Source: Selaginella tamariscina
Taxonomy: Eukaryota; Streptophyta; Lycopodiopsida; Selaginellales; Selaginellaceae
Reading direction: 5' to 3'
Length of the DNA stretch: 64,000 nt
Assembly: GCA_003024785.1 (NCBI GenBank)
Contig: PUQB01000023.1
Location: 235,508-299,507 of the forward strand
A program made the position numbers and the translations under genes. The notes under the pieces were generated by a model. It had not been told where the DNA came from. It saw only the letters and a program-made list of their open reading frames with translations, and did not search any database. Position 1 is the stretch's first letter. Every line of letters begins with the position of its first letter. This document shows, piece after piece, positions 47,192-59,915 of the stretch.

Positions 47192-49046
47192 TATAGGTAC
47201 CTTTCAGGTGGATTTGTAAGTGTCAAGGGCATTTGACCAGTTAAAAGAGTTCCTGACAACTCCACCATTGCTTCAATACCAAATTTTACTCGTCCATTCA
47301 TTTTACGAGTAGATGCATCAGATATTGGCATTGGTGGTGTGTTGATGCAAACCGATGCTATGGATCCTTCAATTCGACACCGGTGGCTTACATTAGTCGA
47401 GTATTCGAGCCTGCTGAGCAAATTATTACACTACTGAAAAAGAATGCCTTGCTGCTGTTTGGGGTTTTGAATGACTTCGTGCCTACTTACATAGGAGTGA
47501 AACACTTTTGGAGTGTGATCATGCTGCAGTCACTTCCTTATTAAAATGGATTGAATTTAATGGGTTATGTAGCTAGATGGGCATTACGTCTTCAAGTATA
47601 TAACTTTAAAGTGGTGCATAGGCCTGGGCAAACAATGGTGGATGCAGATGCACTTTCTCGAGCACCCCTTTCCGATTCCACTTTGCATGCTCATGCAGTA
47701 GCTGTAGTGTTCAGTTTGATACATGCCCCTCAGGTATTGATGTCGATTTACCATCCTTGGAACAGTGGCAGGATGCTAAAAAACATGAAGCATGGACGAG
47801 GCAATTGCGTGATGTGTTTGCAAATCTGTCTTTTGAACCTCAGTTTCAACAATATCACACTCAATTTCAACTTCAGAATGGTTTATTATGTTTTATTAGA
47901 ACAAATCCAAAAGACAAATGGTGTTTGGTTGTACCCTTTACATATGTTCCACACCTTTTTCGAGCATATCATGATTCACCTATTATTGGAGGTCATCTTG
48001 GTCACCAACGAGTGTTGGAGAAGCTTCGCCGATCCTTTTTTAGCCCAGCATGCGTGGTGATATGATCAGGTATATCCAAAGTTATCCCATTTGTCAAACT
48101 CGAAATTCCTCTATGACTCGGGCCATGGGGGTGTTAGAATCCATTAGTGTCTCTTGCCCTTTTGAGTTAATTACAGTGGATTTAATGGGACCTTTTCCAC
48201 ATTCTTCTCAAGGTAATCAGTACATCATTGTGGTATCTAATTATTTAACTTGTTAGGTGGAGGTTGGTGCCCTTCGGATGCAACTACCATGTCAACAGCT
48301 TTGTTTCTATTCAATAATGTGGTTTTGCAGTATTCTTGTCCAGAACGGATGTTATCAAATAATGGCCCCGCTTTCATTGCAGAGGTATTTTGAGTGTTGT
48401 GTAAAAGTTAGGGGTAAAACATTCATTTGCCTCTCCATATCATCCATAAACTAATGGTTTAGTGGAGCGATTAAATCGGACCTTCAAGGGTATGATCTTA
48501 AAGTATATGAACTTCAATCATACTGACTGGGATTGGTATTTGCGATGCTTGAGATTTGCTTATGTAACATACATTTAGAGTTCGATTGGCATCTCTCCAT
48601 TCAAGGCATTGTATGGATTGATCTTAAGTTACCTAGTGAATTGGGTTATCATTGAATTTGCCACGTGCCGAGGATGCAAAGATGTGGGCTTGACATTTGG
48701 ATGCTGTTTTGCCTCTTACACGTAGAGTCTCTGAACATCTTGGTCGAGCTTAAATACGGCAGCAATCTTCTTACAATGCACGACATTCAAATTCCACCAG
48801 ATTTTGCTAACGGTGACTTGTATGTTTTCCCAAGTTGCTTGCAACTGGCTTATTACATAAGTGGCTTGGTCCCTACCGAGTACTTCGAAAGGTTGGTCCT
48901 CAGGTGTATCAAGTACAGTTAGTGGAATTTCATGAAGTTTGTCGTTTGAGACCCGTTGAGTACATTCAGTCATACCTTAGATAAATCACATAAATCTAGG
49001 AGCATCATATCCATCACCATCTACACAGCCACAGAGGGGAGGATAA
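47192..49046 (+). pseudogene. Ty3/gypsy relic (RNase H and integrase)
   Basis: Starts in the RNase H region (AFDQLKEFLTTPPLLQYQ at about 47230). It continues with YVARWALRLQVYNFKVVHRP and DADALSRAPL (47551-47690). The integrase zinc-binding region follows (HDSPIIGGHLGHQRVLEKLR, about 47970-48030), then the core with FELITVDLMGPFPHSS (about 48160-48210). Many stops and frame changes disrupt it. The 5' two thirds (gag, protease, most of RT) are missing. It is a different lineage from the chromovirus at 7383-13467. It leads directly into an LTR at 49047. Confidence 0.8.
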
Positions 49047-49239
49047 TGTAAGATGTTGTATACTATATACGCATGTGTATATACACACATGCGTAGTGAC
49101 ACATGGGTGGTGATCTGGCCCCCATGTGTCAGCGCCACGTGTCGCACATGTGCCACGTGGCAGAAGGTCTCTTGTATATAAGCAGGGTTTTGTACATAAA
49201 TAAATCATCACATTTTGTGCATATTTATCTGTTCTTTCA
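49047..49239 (+). repeat. 3' LTR of the gypsy relic
   Basis: A purine tract (AGAGGGGAGGATAA) precedes TGTAAGATGTTGTA. The LTR ends at TCTTTCA. Two perfect CACGTG boxes lie at 49136-49141 and 49154-49159, followed by a TATA box (TATATAA) at about 49175, a compact promoter arrangement. No matching 5' LTR is visible. Confidence 0.65.
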
Positions 49240-49557
49240 GTATTTTAATAACAACATAAATATTTATATAATGTACCTCTCATGCTCTTTATAACATTTA
49301 TATTAAGCCCATACAATTTTAAATATAATATTTATAATTTAATATCTTCTACTTTTATAATGCTATCAATTTTTGTCCACTAATGTTCTAAAAAATATTC
49401 TATCTTTAAACATATATTCTAAAGAATATATTTTCATTAAACATATATTATTTTAAATAATATACCTTTAATATTAAAAATTACTAATCAAATTACTAAA
49501 TTTGCTAATTATTAAGAAATGGGATTATATGCATGCCCATTTTAGTTCCAACATGCA
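49240..49557 (+). mobile_element. Right-end remnant of the giant TIR element
   Basis: TATTTTAATAACAACATAAA onward matches 46895-47191, including AATATATTCT words, GCTAATTATTAAGAAATGGG and a right terminus ending TTCCAACATGCA at 49557. The gypsy relic abuts it at 49239/49240, so the retrotransposon probably inserted into this copy. Confidence 0.75.
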
Positions 49558-49860
49558 TGTCCTACAAAGGTACATATTATCCTCAATGGGAGCAACCCAT
49601 GTATGTATGTGACATGCAGTGTTTTTGGGGATTTGTGAACTTCTAAAACGAACCAAGGCATTGATAGTCAAACTTTCCACAAGGCTACATAGTCTCAATG
49701 TTGCATCAAAGAAGTTAGACTTGCTCACCAACCTGATAAACTAGACTGTCTTTATGATACCAATTAGTAGTTGTCTTTTGATGTTCTTGTGCCTCCAAAA
49801 GATGTTGATGAAACATTGTTTGGACATACTGAAGATGGTCGATCTTCAACAGGCAGATTT
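49558..49860. other. Unassigned sequence
   Basis: Plus-strand reading gives a short piece resembling a polyprotein (DVDETLFGHTEDGRSSTGRF), with no family signature. Probably another element fragment. Confidence 0.3.
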
Positions 49861-52300
49861 ACTAACTCCCGGGCCTATCAAACTCCATCGTGGATGTTGA
49901 CCTGTCAAGGCATAAAAGTCTTTGTATATGGTAGGAAGTAAGCCATCTTAGCAAGAAGAGAATAATGTCAAATCCTTGAGTTGGCGGCAAATTAGTCACA
50001 AAGTCCATTGAAATGAAAAACCAAGGCATTATTGGAGATGGAAGCAGTTGGAGGAGACTATACGGACAATGGCTAAAGCAAGCACAGATGTCACAAGTAC
50101 AAATAAACTTTGGAATAGTTGGGGCCACCAATAGTCAGATGCATCTATCTCCGTCACAAAAGGGTTTGGTCGGGTCAAGGTGAAGCTAGATCGGAGCCAA
50201 GGTAAAAGCAAACTTCAATGTGATAAATGCATGTTCTCAGCCTTTGTAAACCACTTGAATGGAACCTCCTTCTTGGTGAGCTGATTGAATGGAAAGAACA
50301 ATTTTGGAGAAGTCCTTGATGAAGCACTGGTAGAAATTAGCAAAGCCAAGAATATATTGAACGTCTCAAGTGATTTTGGCATTTTTTACTCAAGAATTGT
50401 GTGCACCTTGGCCGAGTCCGTGTAGATTTTAATGCATTACACCATGTATCCCAAAAACTCGACTTGTTCTTGATGAAATTAACACTCTCCAACTTGGCAT
50501 AGAGACCATGCTATCAAATTCTTTCCAGAACCTAACAATGTGTTGTTAATATTCCTCCTTCATCGTTTCAAAAAAATAAGGATGCTGTCCAAGTAAATAA
50601 TCATAAAGTAATTAAGAAAGTCGCAAAAATGTCATTGGCCATATGCTAGAAAAACCATAGGGGCATTGTTTAACCTAAAAAGCATTATTATGTACTCAAA
50701 ATGCCCATAGCATGTATAAAAAGTAGTCTTTCATTCATCACCATGGCGAATATGGAGAGATTGTAGGCACCTTGAAGGTCAATCTTCGTAAAGTAATAAG
50801 TTCCATAAAGATGCTTAAGAATCTCAGAGATAAAAGGTAGAGGATACTAGTTGCAAATGGTGTTGTTCAACTCGTGATAGTCGACCACTAATTGAAAAGT
50901 GTCATCCTTGACGAAGAAGATAGGGGACCAACTGGAGACTTGAAATAATAAATGAAATCAATAACTAGGTTGTCGTTGATGTATTTTTGTAAAGCTTCAA
51001 GGTTGAGTGGAGAAAGATTATACATCGGACCAAACAGAGGTGTTTTACTTTCAAAGTATCAATTGGATAGTCATATGGATGATGTTCATGAAGACAACTA
51101 GCTTAGACCTTGTTGAATACATCTGTAAACTCATGGTATGTAGACAACAAGAAGATGTCAAAGAGGGAGTCACCATCATAGCAAAAACTATGTTGGGTTG
51201 AGTATGGCCAGCATGGATAAATTTGGCTAATTGGAAGTTAGAGCTGATATCTTTGGAGACATAAGACGTTACCAGGCTGGAGTCGTGATGAAGTCGGAGA
51301 CATAGACAAAGTCAAAATCAAAGTTGGAGTTGAAGTAGAGCCAAAGATGAATACGGAGTCGAAACCCAAGTCGGAGTTAGAGTTGGAGCTAGAGACGGAG
51401 ATGCAAAACTATTGCAAGGAACTAGAGGTGTCAAAATGCATCCATTGTAGAGGTACTGCCAGAGTGTCGAGAATTGAAGTGACATTGAAGGAGACAAAGC
51501 ACAAGATATTACTAAGGGTAACCATGAGAAGCACCATTTCTTCAGTAATATCATCAAACATCATTGGTCTTCCATCAGCAACCATCAACTCAATCAAATT
51601 GAAACACAAAAGAAGCTTCAGATTATGTTTATTGGAGGAAGAGGCAGTCTCAATCAAGTTGCCAGTTGCACCACTATCAAGTAGCAAATCAATGTTTGTC
51701 CTTACTATAATATAAACACAAGTTTGTTTGAAGACGTTGTTGTCGCTTGGCTTGTGTTAGTGGCCCTCGTGGTCAAAGAACGTTCACTTGCATTAGTTTG
51801 ACATCAAAAGATAAAGTGGCTGATGGCTCTTGCACTATTGGAGTTAAAGTAAGAAATCCTTGTTGAAAACGTTTCTCTTAATGTTGCTCAAAAAGTTGAT
51901 TGTCACAACAAACTACTTGAGCAATAGCTTTGTTTAGAAAATCTCGGTCCTCAAGAGTGAGCAAGAGATCATTGACATCGTCATGAAAACCTTCCCTGAA
52001 CTAATTCTGGAGGGCAGCATCGTCCCAATTGATGTCGCATGAAACCTCAAAATTGTAATCTTGATCCATCAAATTTGGCTGGTAGGTGGACTTTCAATTC
52101 TAAAACCCATGTTGAGGATGATTGTCGCTATAGATCTTGTCATAAGAATTGATTCTCAAGTTGTAACTACTAAAATTGTTGTGCAAGGAATTCTACATTA
52201 ATAGAAGACATGTTAAGAAACTTGAAAGCTCGAAACTAAGGAACAAAGAAGGATTTCGATTCAAATTGTAAGAAATCAAACTAACAAGACATGGAACAAA
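49861..52300 (-). pseudogene. Chromovirus relic, minus strand
   Basis: A decayed Ty3/gypsy element. Gag-like sequence lies at about 51800-52200. Protease is at 51409-51687, with MLLDSGATGNLIETA in place of the usual DTGA. RT lies at about 50280-51100, recognisable by alignment to the intact element (for example the CATGTATAAAAAGTAGTCTT region and GTCGACCACTAATTG, which codes VVDY on the minus strand). The integrase core is at 49862-50131 with FISMDFVTNLPPTQGFD. The RNase H to integrase-zinc segment is missing between about 50130 and 50280. Many stops. No LTRs found. Confidence 0.75.
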
Positions 52301-52554
52301 CTATATTATAGAAATCAAAATAAGACAAAAGGCTTAGTTCCTAAATTGGTGTTGAATCGAAATGCTTAATCCTAATCACATCTACCCTTATATATCATAA
52401 GGGAAGCCAAATCTGAACTTAGCTAAATTTAGTGACCCTTATCCATATTCATAACCTTATCTTGGACTTGACTAATTTTAATGTATCCTTATTCATATCC
52501 TTATTCGTATCCATATTCGTATCCATGTACCAAGTCAAATTGTCACAATTGGTG
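52301..52554. other. Unassigned sequence
   Basis: Contains TATCCATATTC/TATTCGTATCC words resembling the TATCCTG arrays of chromovirus LTRs. It may be a decayed LTR of the preceding relic, but I cannot define ends. Confidence 0.3.
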
Positions 52555-52930
52555 ATGTTTTTTTTGCAAGAGGGCTTTAACAACATGTTACATCTAGCAG
52601 CATTCCACTTTCATAAATTCACATCAACAAAGATCAACTACGACATCTTCAATAAGGAGTTGCTGTCAATCATAGATTTCTTCTTGATCATGCGTTGATT
52701 GGGCTGCCTCCACAATAAGGCAAATGCAGTCTCATGGTGTAGTTATCTTGCTTACTCCACTCAATGATAACTTGACTAGTTAGATCAAGGCAGCCCAAGA
52801 TTTTTATCACAAGACTTTGCACAGGATTTTTATGTATTAAAAGGAGAACCTTGCCTTTGAGTTGTCTAGGTTTGTCATGGCCCTCATATGACTAGACACT
52901 TTAGAATTTGGAAGCCGATGGAGTTGGCTA
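52555..52930 (+). pseudogene. Gypsy RNase H fragment
   Basis: The frame within 52560-52698 reads LAAFHFHKFTSTKINYDIFN followed by KELLSIID, the typical start of the Ty3/gypsy RNase H domain (VAFHSRKFTPAEINYxIxDKELLAI). Decayed sequence follows to the HAD-like relic. Confidence 0.65.
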
Positions 52931-54249
52931 AATCATAAAATTCGAGAGGTTTATAACATATTTGTTGGTCAAAAACCCAATCTTTATGAATTACCTCTTT
53001 TGCAATATTTATTAAGCAAATTCAGTAACGGTGTCAAGTTGTGAAACTACATGCATGACCAAATCCCCATAAGTACACCCATTTCTTTAAACTTTTGAAA
53101 GAGACGATCCAACCTTGGACGAAAAATGATATCATATCAAAATTTACCATGACAACATATGAAATCTCCATGTTTGATTTCTTTTTCTTTATCCTCAAGC
53201 CTTTGTCGATAAAGCAAAACACTATTGACATCCAGCAACATAATATGACCATGGGTAACAAGGGGTAACATTAACTCACTTGTTTAGTCCCTTTCACATT
53301 TATCTTTTAAAGCTATATTGTTGCCGATCCCTTTATCATTTATTTGTACATCATTTTTACAAGATTCAGATATTACATGTGCTAAAGAAACTGATTTAGG
53401 AATTGAAGACAATAAAAATGGTGATGCAGAAACTGGAATGGTCCTAAAAAATAAGGATGTTTTGAGCTGCATTATTATCCATTTCCTGCATGAACTTTAT
53501 TTCTGACATATGGCACAAGAAATTTTTGGCATACCCTCTCTTACCTCATGCACTGCATGTTCTTAACTTTTTCATTACATTTATAAAACAATAGTTAGTT
53601 GGCCTTATAATTACCAAGGTATATTATTTACCTTGTTAATGTGTGACCCATGTTTGAATTAAAACTTCTTTTAATCCTTAAGAATTTTTTTTGTACAAAT
53701 ATAAATGAATATACAAATGTCTTTATGTTACACTCATTTATAATTATTCATCACTCTATTAACACATTATCAATTCTTCTTCATTGTTGCCTTTAAATTT
53801 GAATGAAACGAAGAAGATTTTAGCCATTTGAAGACTGTTCAACATCTTCCGTTTTTCTGTTGATGTTTCTATGGTCAATGGAGTAAGTGATTGTTATGTA
53901 CTCCTTGAGATAACTTCCAGTGTAATAGCTGGTTGAAGATCGTTCTCAAACTCCGACATTAAATTGGTTTAGGTTTAAACCACAAAAAAGGCGACATGAG
54001 AAGAGCAAAAGATTTAATTGTGCTTACATAAAACATGGTCTCCAAATTAAAAAGAGCTAACATGTTTTATAAATGTTAAATACATTCAATATAGGTGGAT
54101 TAAGAAGCATTGATAAAGTCACGATTAATAAAATGTAAGAGAATGTATAATAAATATTCATAATTAATAAACTCTTTAATAATAGTACCAAATTGTAAAC
54201 TTAAGTATATAAATTTATAAAAAGATATGAAGATGACTATATAGGATTT

Positions 54250-54290
<41 letters not shown>

Positions 54291-54645
54291 TTAATTACTA
54301 GTACAAATTTTTAATTAATTTTATATTTAATATTAATATTTTAATAACAACATAAAAATTTTTATAAATGTACCTCATGCTCTTTAATAATTTTTTATAT
54401 TAGGCCTTACAAGCTTAAATTAATATATTATATAACTTAATACCTTCTACTTTTATAATGTTATTATTTTTTGGTCCACGAATGCTATAATTTATTAAAG
54501 GGTCAATTACAAAAATATAATGTTCTAAAGAATATTCTTTCTTTAAACATATATTATTCTAAAGAATATTCCTTTAATATTAGAAAATGCTAATTCAATA
54601 GTTAAAATTGCTAATTATTAAGAAATGGAACTATAGACATGTGCC
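52931..54645. mobile_element. Giant TIR element, internal-deletion copy C
   Basis: 52931-53965 corresponds to about 29250-30310 (HAD-like gene and the tail of the ParB/methylase-like gene). At 53970 it jumps directly to sequence equivalent to about 46495 (AAACCACAAAAAAGGCGACA), the 3' end of the DUF7869-like gene, and continues to GCTAATTATTAAGAAATGGA near the right end. About 12 kb in between, including both arrays, is missing. A (TA)n run sits at 54255-54290. Confidence 0.75.
52935..53530 (-). pseudogene. FCP1/HAD-like protein, copy C
   Basis: Open pieces at 53034-53261 and 53284-53472. The nucleophile region reads CCWMSIVFCFIDKG in the listed frame and LLDVNSVLLYR-like in the neighbouring one. 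This copy keeps a longer unbroken N-terminal region than copy A (PVSASPFLLSSIPKSVSLAH), useful for reconstructing the family alignment. Frameshifts and an internal deletion near 53270 make it dead. Confidence 0.6.
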
Positions 54646-54770
54646 TCAATTTGATGGGGCTGTAAGCAATCTGCACTAGTACCTTTAATAACATTGAAGG
54701 CTGTAGAGGCTTGTGCAAAAACCTTGGTAAAGGTCAATGCCATTCAAAAGAAGATGGAGGCCCTGATTGG
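54646..54770 (+). pseudogene. DUF7869-like fragments, scrambled
   Basis: TGCCTCAATTTGATGGGGCT matches 44850, and GGCTGTAGAGGCTTGTGCAA matches 44980, with the bases between deleted. The block ends at GATGGAGGCCC, where HAD-like sequence begins (TGATTGGATGAATACAAGCA). Two unrelated breakpoints within 125 bp show a scrambled copy. Confidence 0.7.
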
Positions 54771-55105
54771 ATGAATACAAGCAATGCTTTGGTTGAGCTT
54801 AGCCTTTTGAGAAGAGTTGTCTACCACTAAGATATGTGCATTCTTCATTATCTTTAACTAATAATTTCATAATGAAACCCAATTAATCTTTCATTCTTGA
54901 AGAAGTATGGCTTGTTTTTCTTTTTTACATCGTAGAATTTGATAGGCTTATAAAAAAATATTCACTTGTCAAAAATTCAATCTTTACGAATCACTTCTTT
55001 TGTAACACTACAATATTTATTAAGCAAATTCAGCAGCAGTGTCAAGTTGTAAAACTACATGCATGATTAAATCCCCACAAGTGCACCCATCTCGTCACCA
55101 CTTCC

Positions 55106-55605
55106 TTGCTTCAAGCATGTGTGTGTGTAACAAAAAGAGAAATATAAAGAACTTATAATATACAAATAAACATGTATATATACATACAGTTGTGTGTGTG
55201 TATGAAATAGAGAGATAAAGAAATTACACATATACAAATGCACACATACATATATTTAAGAGTGTGTGTTTGAGAGAGAGATAAAGTAATTATATATACA
55301 CAAATACATAAGTACATACACATACAGTTCGTGTGTGTGTGTAAGAAATAAATAAATAAATTATATTATACAGATACACACATATATAATATGTATATGT
55401 ATATACAGGTGTGTGTTGTGTGTGTCTGTGAGGGAGATACATAAATAAATTAAATTATGCAAATAGTATATAGATACACACACATGTATATGTATATGCA
55501 TATATACAGGAGTGTGCGAGAGATGGATAAAAAAATATAGTATATAGACACACACACACACACACACATATGTATATGTATATACAGTGTGTGCACATAG
55601 TGCTT
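55106..55605. repeat. GT/TA-rich microsatellite block inside the HAD relic
   Basis: Units with GTGTGTGTGAGAGAGATAAA, AATAAATAAATT and ATACACACATATA resemble 35126-36240. The block interrupts the HAD-like sequence, and the words just before it (AAATCCCCACAAGTGCACCC at 55068) are repeated after it (AAATCCCCACAAGCACACAT at 55657), so part of the gene is duplicated around the insertion. Confidence 0.8.
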
Positions 55606-56329
55606 GTTGAGCAAATTCAGCATTGGTGTCAACTTGTGAAACTGCATGCATGACTAAATCCCCACAAGCACACATTTTCTAAGCTTTTGAAAGACATGAT
55701 CCAACCTTAAATAAAAAATCATATTGTGTCAAAATTTATCATCACAACAAATGAAAACTTCATGTTTGATTTTTATTTCCCTATCCTTAGGCCCTTTTGA
55801 ATGGTATGCAACTTACTTGTTTGGTTCTTTTCACACTCATCTTTTGAAGCTATATTGTTGCCAATCTCTTATCATTTTCTTGTACATTATCTTTATAAGA
55901 TTTAAATATTGTAGCTGGCGAAGAAAGTGGTTCAGGAATTAAAGGTGATAGAAATAGTGATGCAAAAACTAGAGTTAAAGATGGTGGTTCAAAAACCTCA
56001 GTAATAAACTCCTTATGCAACTTGCCAAGACAAGATCCCACAATGACGATGTTTTGAGCTGCATTGGTGTACATTTCCTACATAAACTCTGTCATCTTAA
56101 CATGTGCACAAATAATTTTTGTCATACCCTCTCTCTTACCTCATGCCACTGTTGAAAATCTTTATTCTCAACTGTTTTATATATTTATAAAATGATCGTT
56201 AACTAGCCTTATAATTATCAAGGTATATTATTTACATTGTTAATGTGTGACCCATGTTTAAACTAAAAGCTTCTTTAGTCCCTAGGAATTTATTTTCTAT
56301 ATAAATATACATGAAATATACAAAAATGT

Positions 56330-59000
56330 CTTATGTTATACTCATTTACAACTATTTGTCACTATAACAATTCATCTTCACTGTTATCTTTTGAGGGGGG
56401 CAAAGAAGGTTTTAACCACTTAGGAGATTCTTCAATTTCTTCTGCTGATGTTTTCATGCTTAGTGGAGTAATTAAAAATTATGTGCTCATTTTTCCGAGA
56501 GGGAACTTTCCCAAATACCCTTGTATGAGTGTTGGGGGTAGTTAGTTGAAAACCTCTCTATTCACTTATTTAAATCTTCGACCATGGTCTTATCCTTTTC
56601 AACAACAAACATACATGTATCCGGAATGTAACACTCTTTCAAGACGAAACCCTTAGTGCAATAGTAAAAAACTCAAGTGTCACTTGGAGGACCCCTGATT
56701 AAGTTAAGGATGTTGTGTGTAGCCTAACTTGTAATATTTAGATAATGTACAAAATACGTTTCTCTCAGCTATTGGTGTATTGGATGGAGGTTCAAGCTCG
56801 TTAAAGTGAAGGCAGATACCTGGCTAGTTGTGTGAACAACAAGTGAACAACCATATCAATACACCTGGGATTGTTCATGTAAAATATAGTCTAGCAATGT
56901 TTGTTCTTCTTGGCAAAGATGAAGGCGAAGGTATTAATGACATGTGCAAAAATCAAGAAATAAATACCTAAAGACGTAGGTATCAAAAAAGTGTGCAAAA
57001 ATTAAATAATAAATATCTTCTTTATATATACTTGCAAGACTAAGCTTCTCCACCAAATCTTCTAGTGCCCTATGTAAAGATGGATTCTATGATACCCAGC
57101 AATCCATCACAAACATTTAAAAAGGTTTCTACAGGCAGTGATGTTACCTTATAAAGTCTCCGACTCCAACAATAAACATTTATAGACTTTGTCATGATTC
57201 ATATTGTCCTTCTTTATCAAGTTTAACTCGGTTCTCTGCTATTAAAGGACTACCATAAAAGAAGGCATCATTGTGATGTTATCCTTTGTGGTGTTGGCAT
57301 GCAATAGATTCTTGCCTAGATCTCCTAATTAGTTTACCCATTGGGCAAACATATCGTCGCATGTCACCTGCAAATATTTGCTGACCTCCTTGTATGTTGG
57401 AGTTGCCAGTTTATGGTAGTGTATTCCTAACCACTCTTTCAAGTGTTTACTTTTTCTTAAGTGTTCCTTTGGTGAACGATTCCATAATCCCTACCCATTT
57501 ATTAAATAACTTGTTCTTGGGGCAGGAAATCAGCATCATTAGGAAAAATGTTTCCTTCCCACCCACATGGGCAAAATCAACTACCTGCAATTTCTTTGGC
57601 TCTCTATAGATGGATTAATTAAAAGATTAAAATGTGGAGATAAATCATGCAAAGAATTTTTCTTACTTGGTAATTTGCACTTTGTTCTCTCCCTACAATA
57701 GCTCTTTGCAACCACCCAAGAGTTACCCACATGGATTGTGTGTGTTGAAATTCTCCCATATTTTTTGTTGTAGTGGTTGGTGTTGGCAGTGTCTATAGCT
57801 TATGGTACTTCTTGGTTGTGAGATTTGACTTAACTAATTAAGCCGATCTTGTTGTCAGCTTTGCATGAATATGCTTGAAAAGTTTTATTTGCCATCGTTC
57901 CCGTATTGTGTTCATCGAAGAGTCATTGGGCTGCCGTTATTGTGTGTTAACTACTAATAATGTAATACCTTATTTGATTTTTTACCCTCCATCTAAATCT
58001 TCATGATTTGCTCTAGTGTTGTCACTCACACTATCACAATGTCTTTCTTTCTTTTATAGTATGTGCACAATATGACATTATGTGGGACAATGTATAAATT
58101 GTCTTCATCTTTTTCATGAGCTCAGTTACACTCCTAATTTAGTGGTCTATAGTTGAAGTTGTGGTTAACACTGTAATACTTAACCTTTAACATCATTTTC
58201 TTATGGCTTATCACAACATGGGATGCTATTAGTGCACCTAATAGAATAATAAAAGACTTTCTCTTATGGTCAGAATCAACATGTGAGTCCCGCTTGTAGT
58301 TGTTTTAGTGTTTCTAGAACACTCTTCCACTTTTGAAGATTCCCAAGCAAATTGAACGTGATTTGTAAAGAACTTGAGACTGAGCAACCCTCTCAATCTT
58401 CCTAACAATGTTGCTGTGTTTTTCTTCAATGACAGTTTGGACAATTGCTTTATTTGTGGATCTTTTGTATTGTGAAGCAATATCTACTGTGAATACACTT
58501 ACTTGATGGATATTGTGATCCTTAAAGAAGACATCTAGCCAGATCTCCTTTATATATGGACTTTCATTTAGTTAAAGAAAAATTTCACAGTCGACATTAT
58601 TGGTGAACATGTGAATGTCATAATTCATAATCTGATAAAATCACCCAAGGTTTGATTGTATCTAGCCTCTTTCAGATTCAAGAATGTTACAATGGATGAA
58701 ACGAGGTATATATTTCCGACATTGTCCAATCTCAATTTGTAGCATGCCCTCGGGTGCTTGACTAATAAATCTACTTTTTATTGTTTACTTGTCCATGTCG
58801 ATCCAAATGCACTTTCTGTTTATTTTGAAATATGGCCAAGTTGATTCCAGAGTCCCCTCGCTCATCTCATCTTCTCTTCTTGTGTTTAATGTCACATCAA
58901 TGTCACATTTAAATACAAAAATCATAAGTTCTTTAAGCACATGTATGAGTATAACAAATTATATTTTAACTTTTACTCAAATTTGAATACGACTCCATAC
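56330..59000 (-). pseudogene. ParB/methylase-like protein, copy D
   Basis: Collinear with 30121-33250 but full of stops. At about 56590-56605 the sequence CTTATCCTTTTCAAC has one T more than copy A (30434-30448). It therefore restores the frame at that point and shows that copy A lost a base. ParB-like, linker and C-terminal parts are recognisable by DNA alignment only. Confidence 0.7.
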
Positions 59001-59139
59001 TAATGGCTAAATCACTTTATTAAAATGCACATACCTCAGTTCTGGCACCACCACCATAGTTTTACAGGGCTTATTGGCATTCACTCAGAAGATTAAGATA
59101 AGGTTATAAAAGTAAATAAATGATAAAATGAAATACTTA

Positions 59140-59470
59140 TTATGTGTTTGTGAGTGATAGAGATACAAGGAAAACAAGGAATGCGTGTTGTAAAAGAATG
59201 GGTGTATTTGGTGGGATTAATTCAGTTGAGGATATTCATACACGCCTTGGGCCAATAATTTTATTTCTATCCCACCAAGTTGATTCTTGCTACCTTGGGC
59301 TGGGCGGGATTAATCTGGTCAAGGGCCAAGGAGGAGAGGAATTGATTCAACGAGATTAATCCTACCGGCCCAAGGCTAGTAGAGTGGCCTTACCAAATTA
59401 ATTTTGCCTAGCTCGAGAAGGGCATGAGTTGTCTCGGCAGGATTAATCTTGCCAAAAATAAATAAAGAGA
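59140..59470. repeat. Decayed palindrome-array remnant
   Basis: GGTGGGATTAATTCAG, GGCGGGATTAATCTGG, GAGATTAATCCTACC, GGCAGGATTAATCTTGCC and GGCGAGATTAATCTCATC at irregular spacing. These are the 18-bp palindrome with mostly G-to-A and C-to-T changes. Position matches array 1 relative to the ParB/methylase-like relic. Confidence 0.8.
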
Positions 59471-59589
59471 AGAAAATGTAAAGGATGTGTGTTTTTGGCG
59501 AGATTAATCTCATCTTGGTGTGTGTGTGGTATAAATGTTTGGTTTAGGTTTAAACCCAATGCCATATACTCTAGACCCTAAACATAGAG

Positions 59590-59915
59590 TGTATATATCT
59601 ATTATGCAGTACAAGTTATGGCCATTAAAATATGAGTGGTTACCCAAAGAGGGCTTAATGCTCTTCAAAAGTGGAAAAGATGGAAAGCCACTTTTCCCAT
59701 AAGGACAACCATGGATTCAAAAGTTGATGCCAAAGAATTTAGAACTATATAAGCATATGGTTAATTATTAAGAGATTAATTTTTGAGAGTTAGAAGGACA
59801 TGTCGTCACACGTATAGAATTATAGCACCCTTTTTGGCCTAAAAGAAGGTGGCACAAGGAGATTAAAACCACATTAATGAGTGAAGACAACATAAAAGCT
59901 AGTTCGAGTTTGAGT
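59590..59915 (+). pseudogene. DUF7869-like 3' fragment
   Basis: TATTATGCAGTACAAGTTAT matches 46008 onward through GAAGACAACATAAAAGCTAG (46380). Stops and deletions throughout, so only a remnant. Confidence 0.75.

Larger units (their letters stand above)
54771..59020 (-). mobile_element. Giant TIR element, decayed copy D (left half)
   Basis: Follows the order of 29090-33250. It holds the HAD-like relic (54771-55105 and 55606-56090), a GT/TA microsatellite block inserted at 55106-55605, then the ParB/methylase-like relic (56330-59000). Identity to copy A is clearly lower than that of copy B, with stops throughout. Confidence 0.75.
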
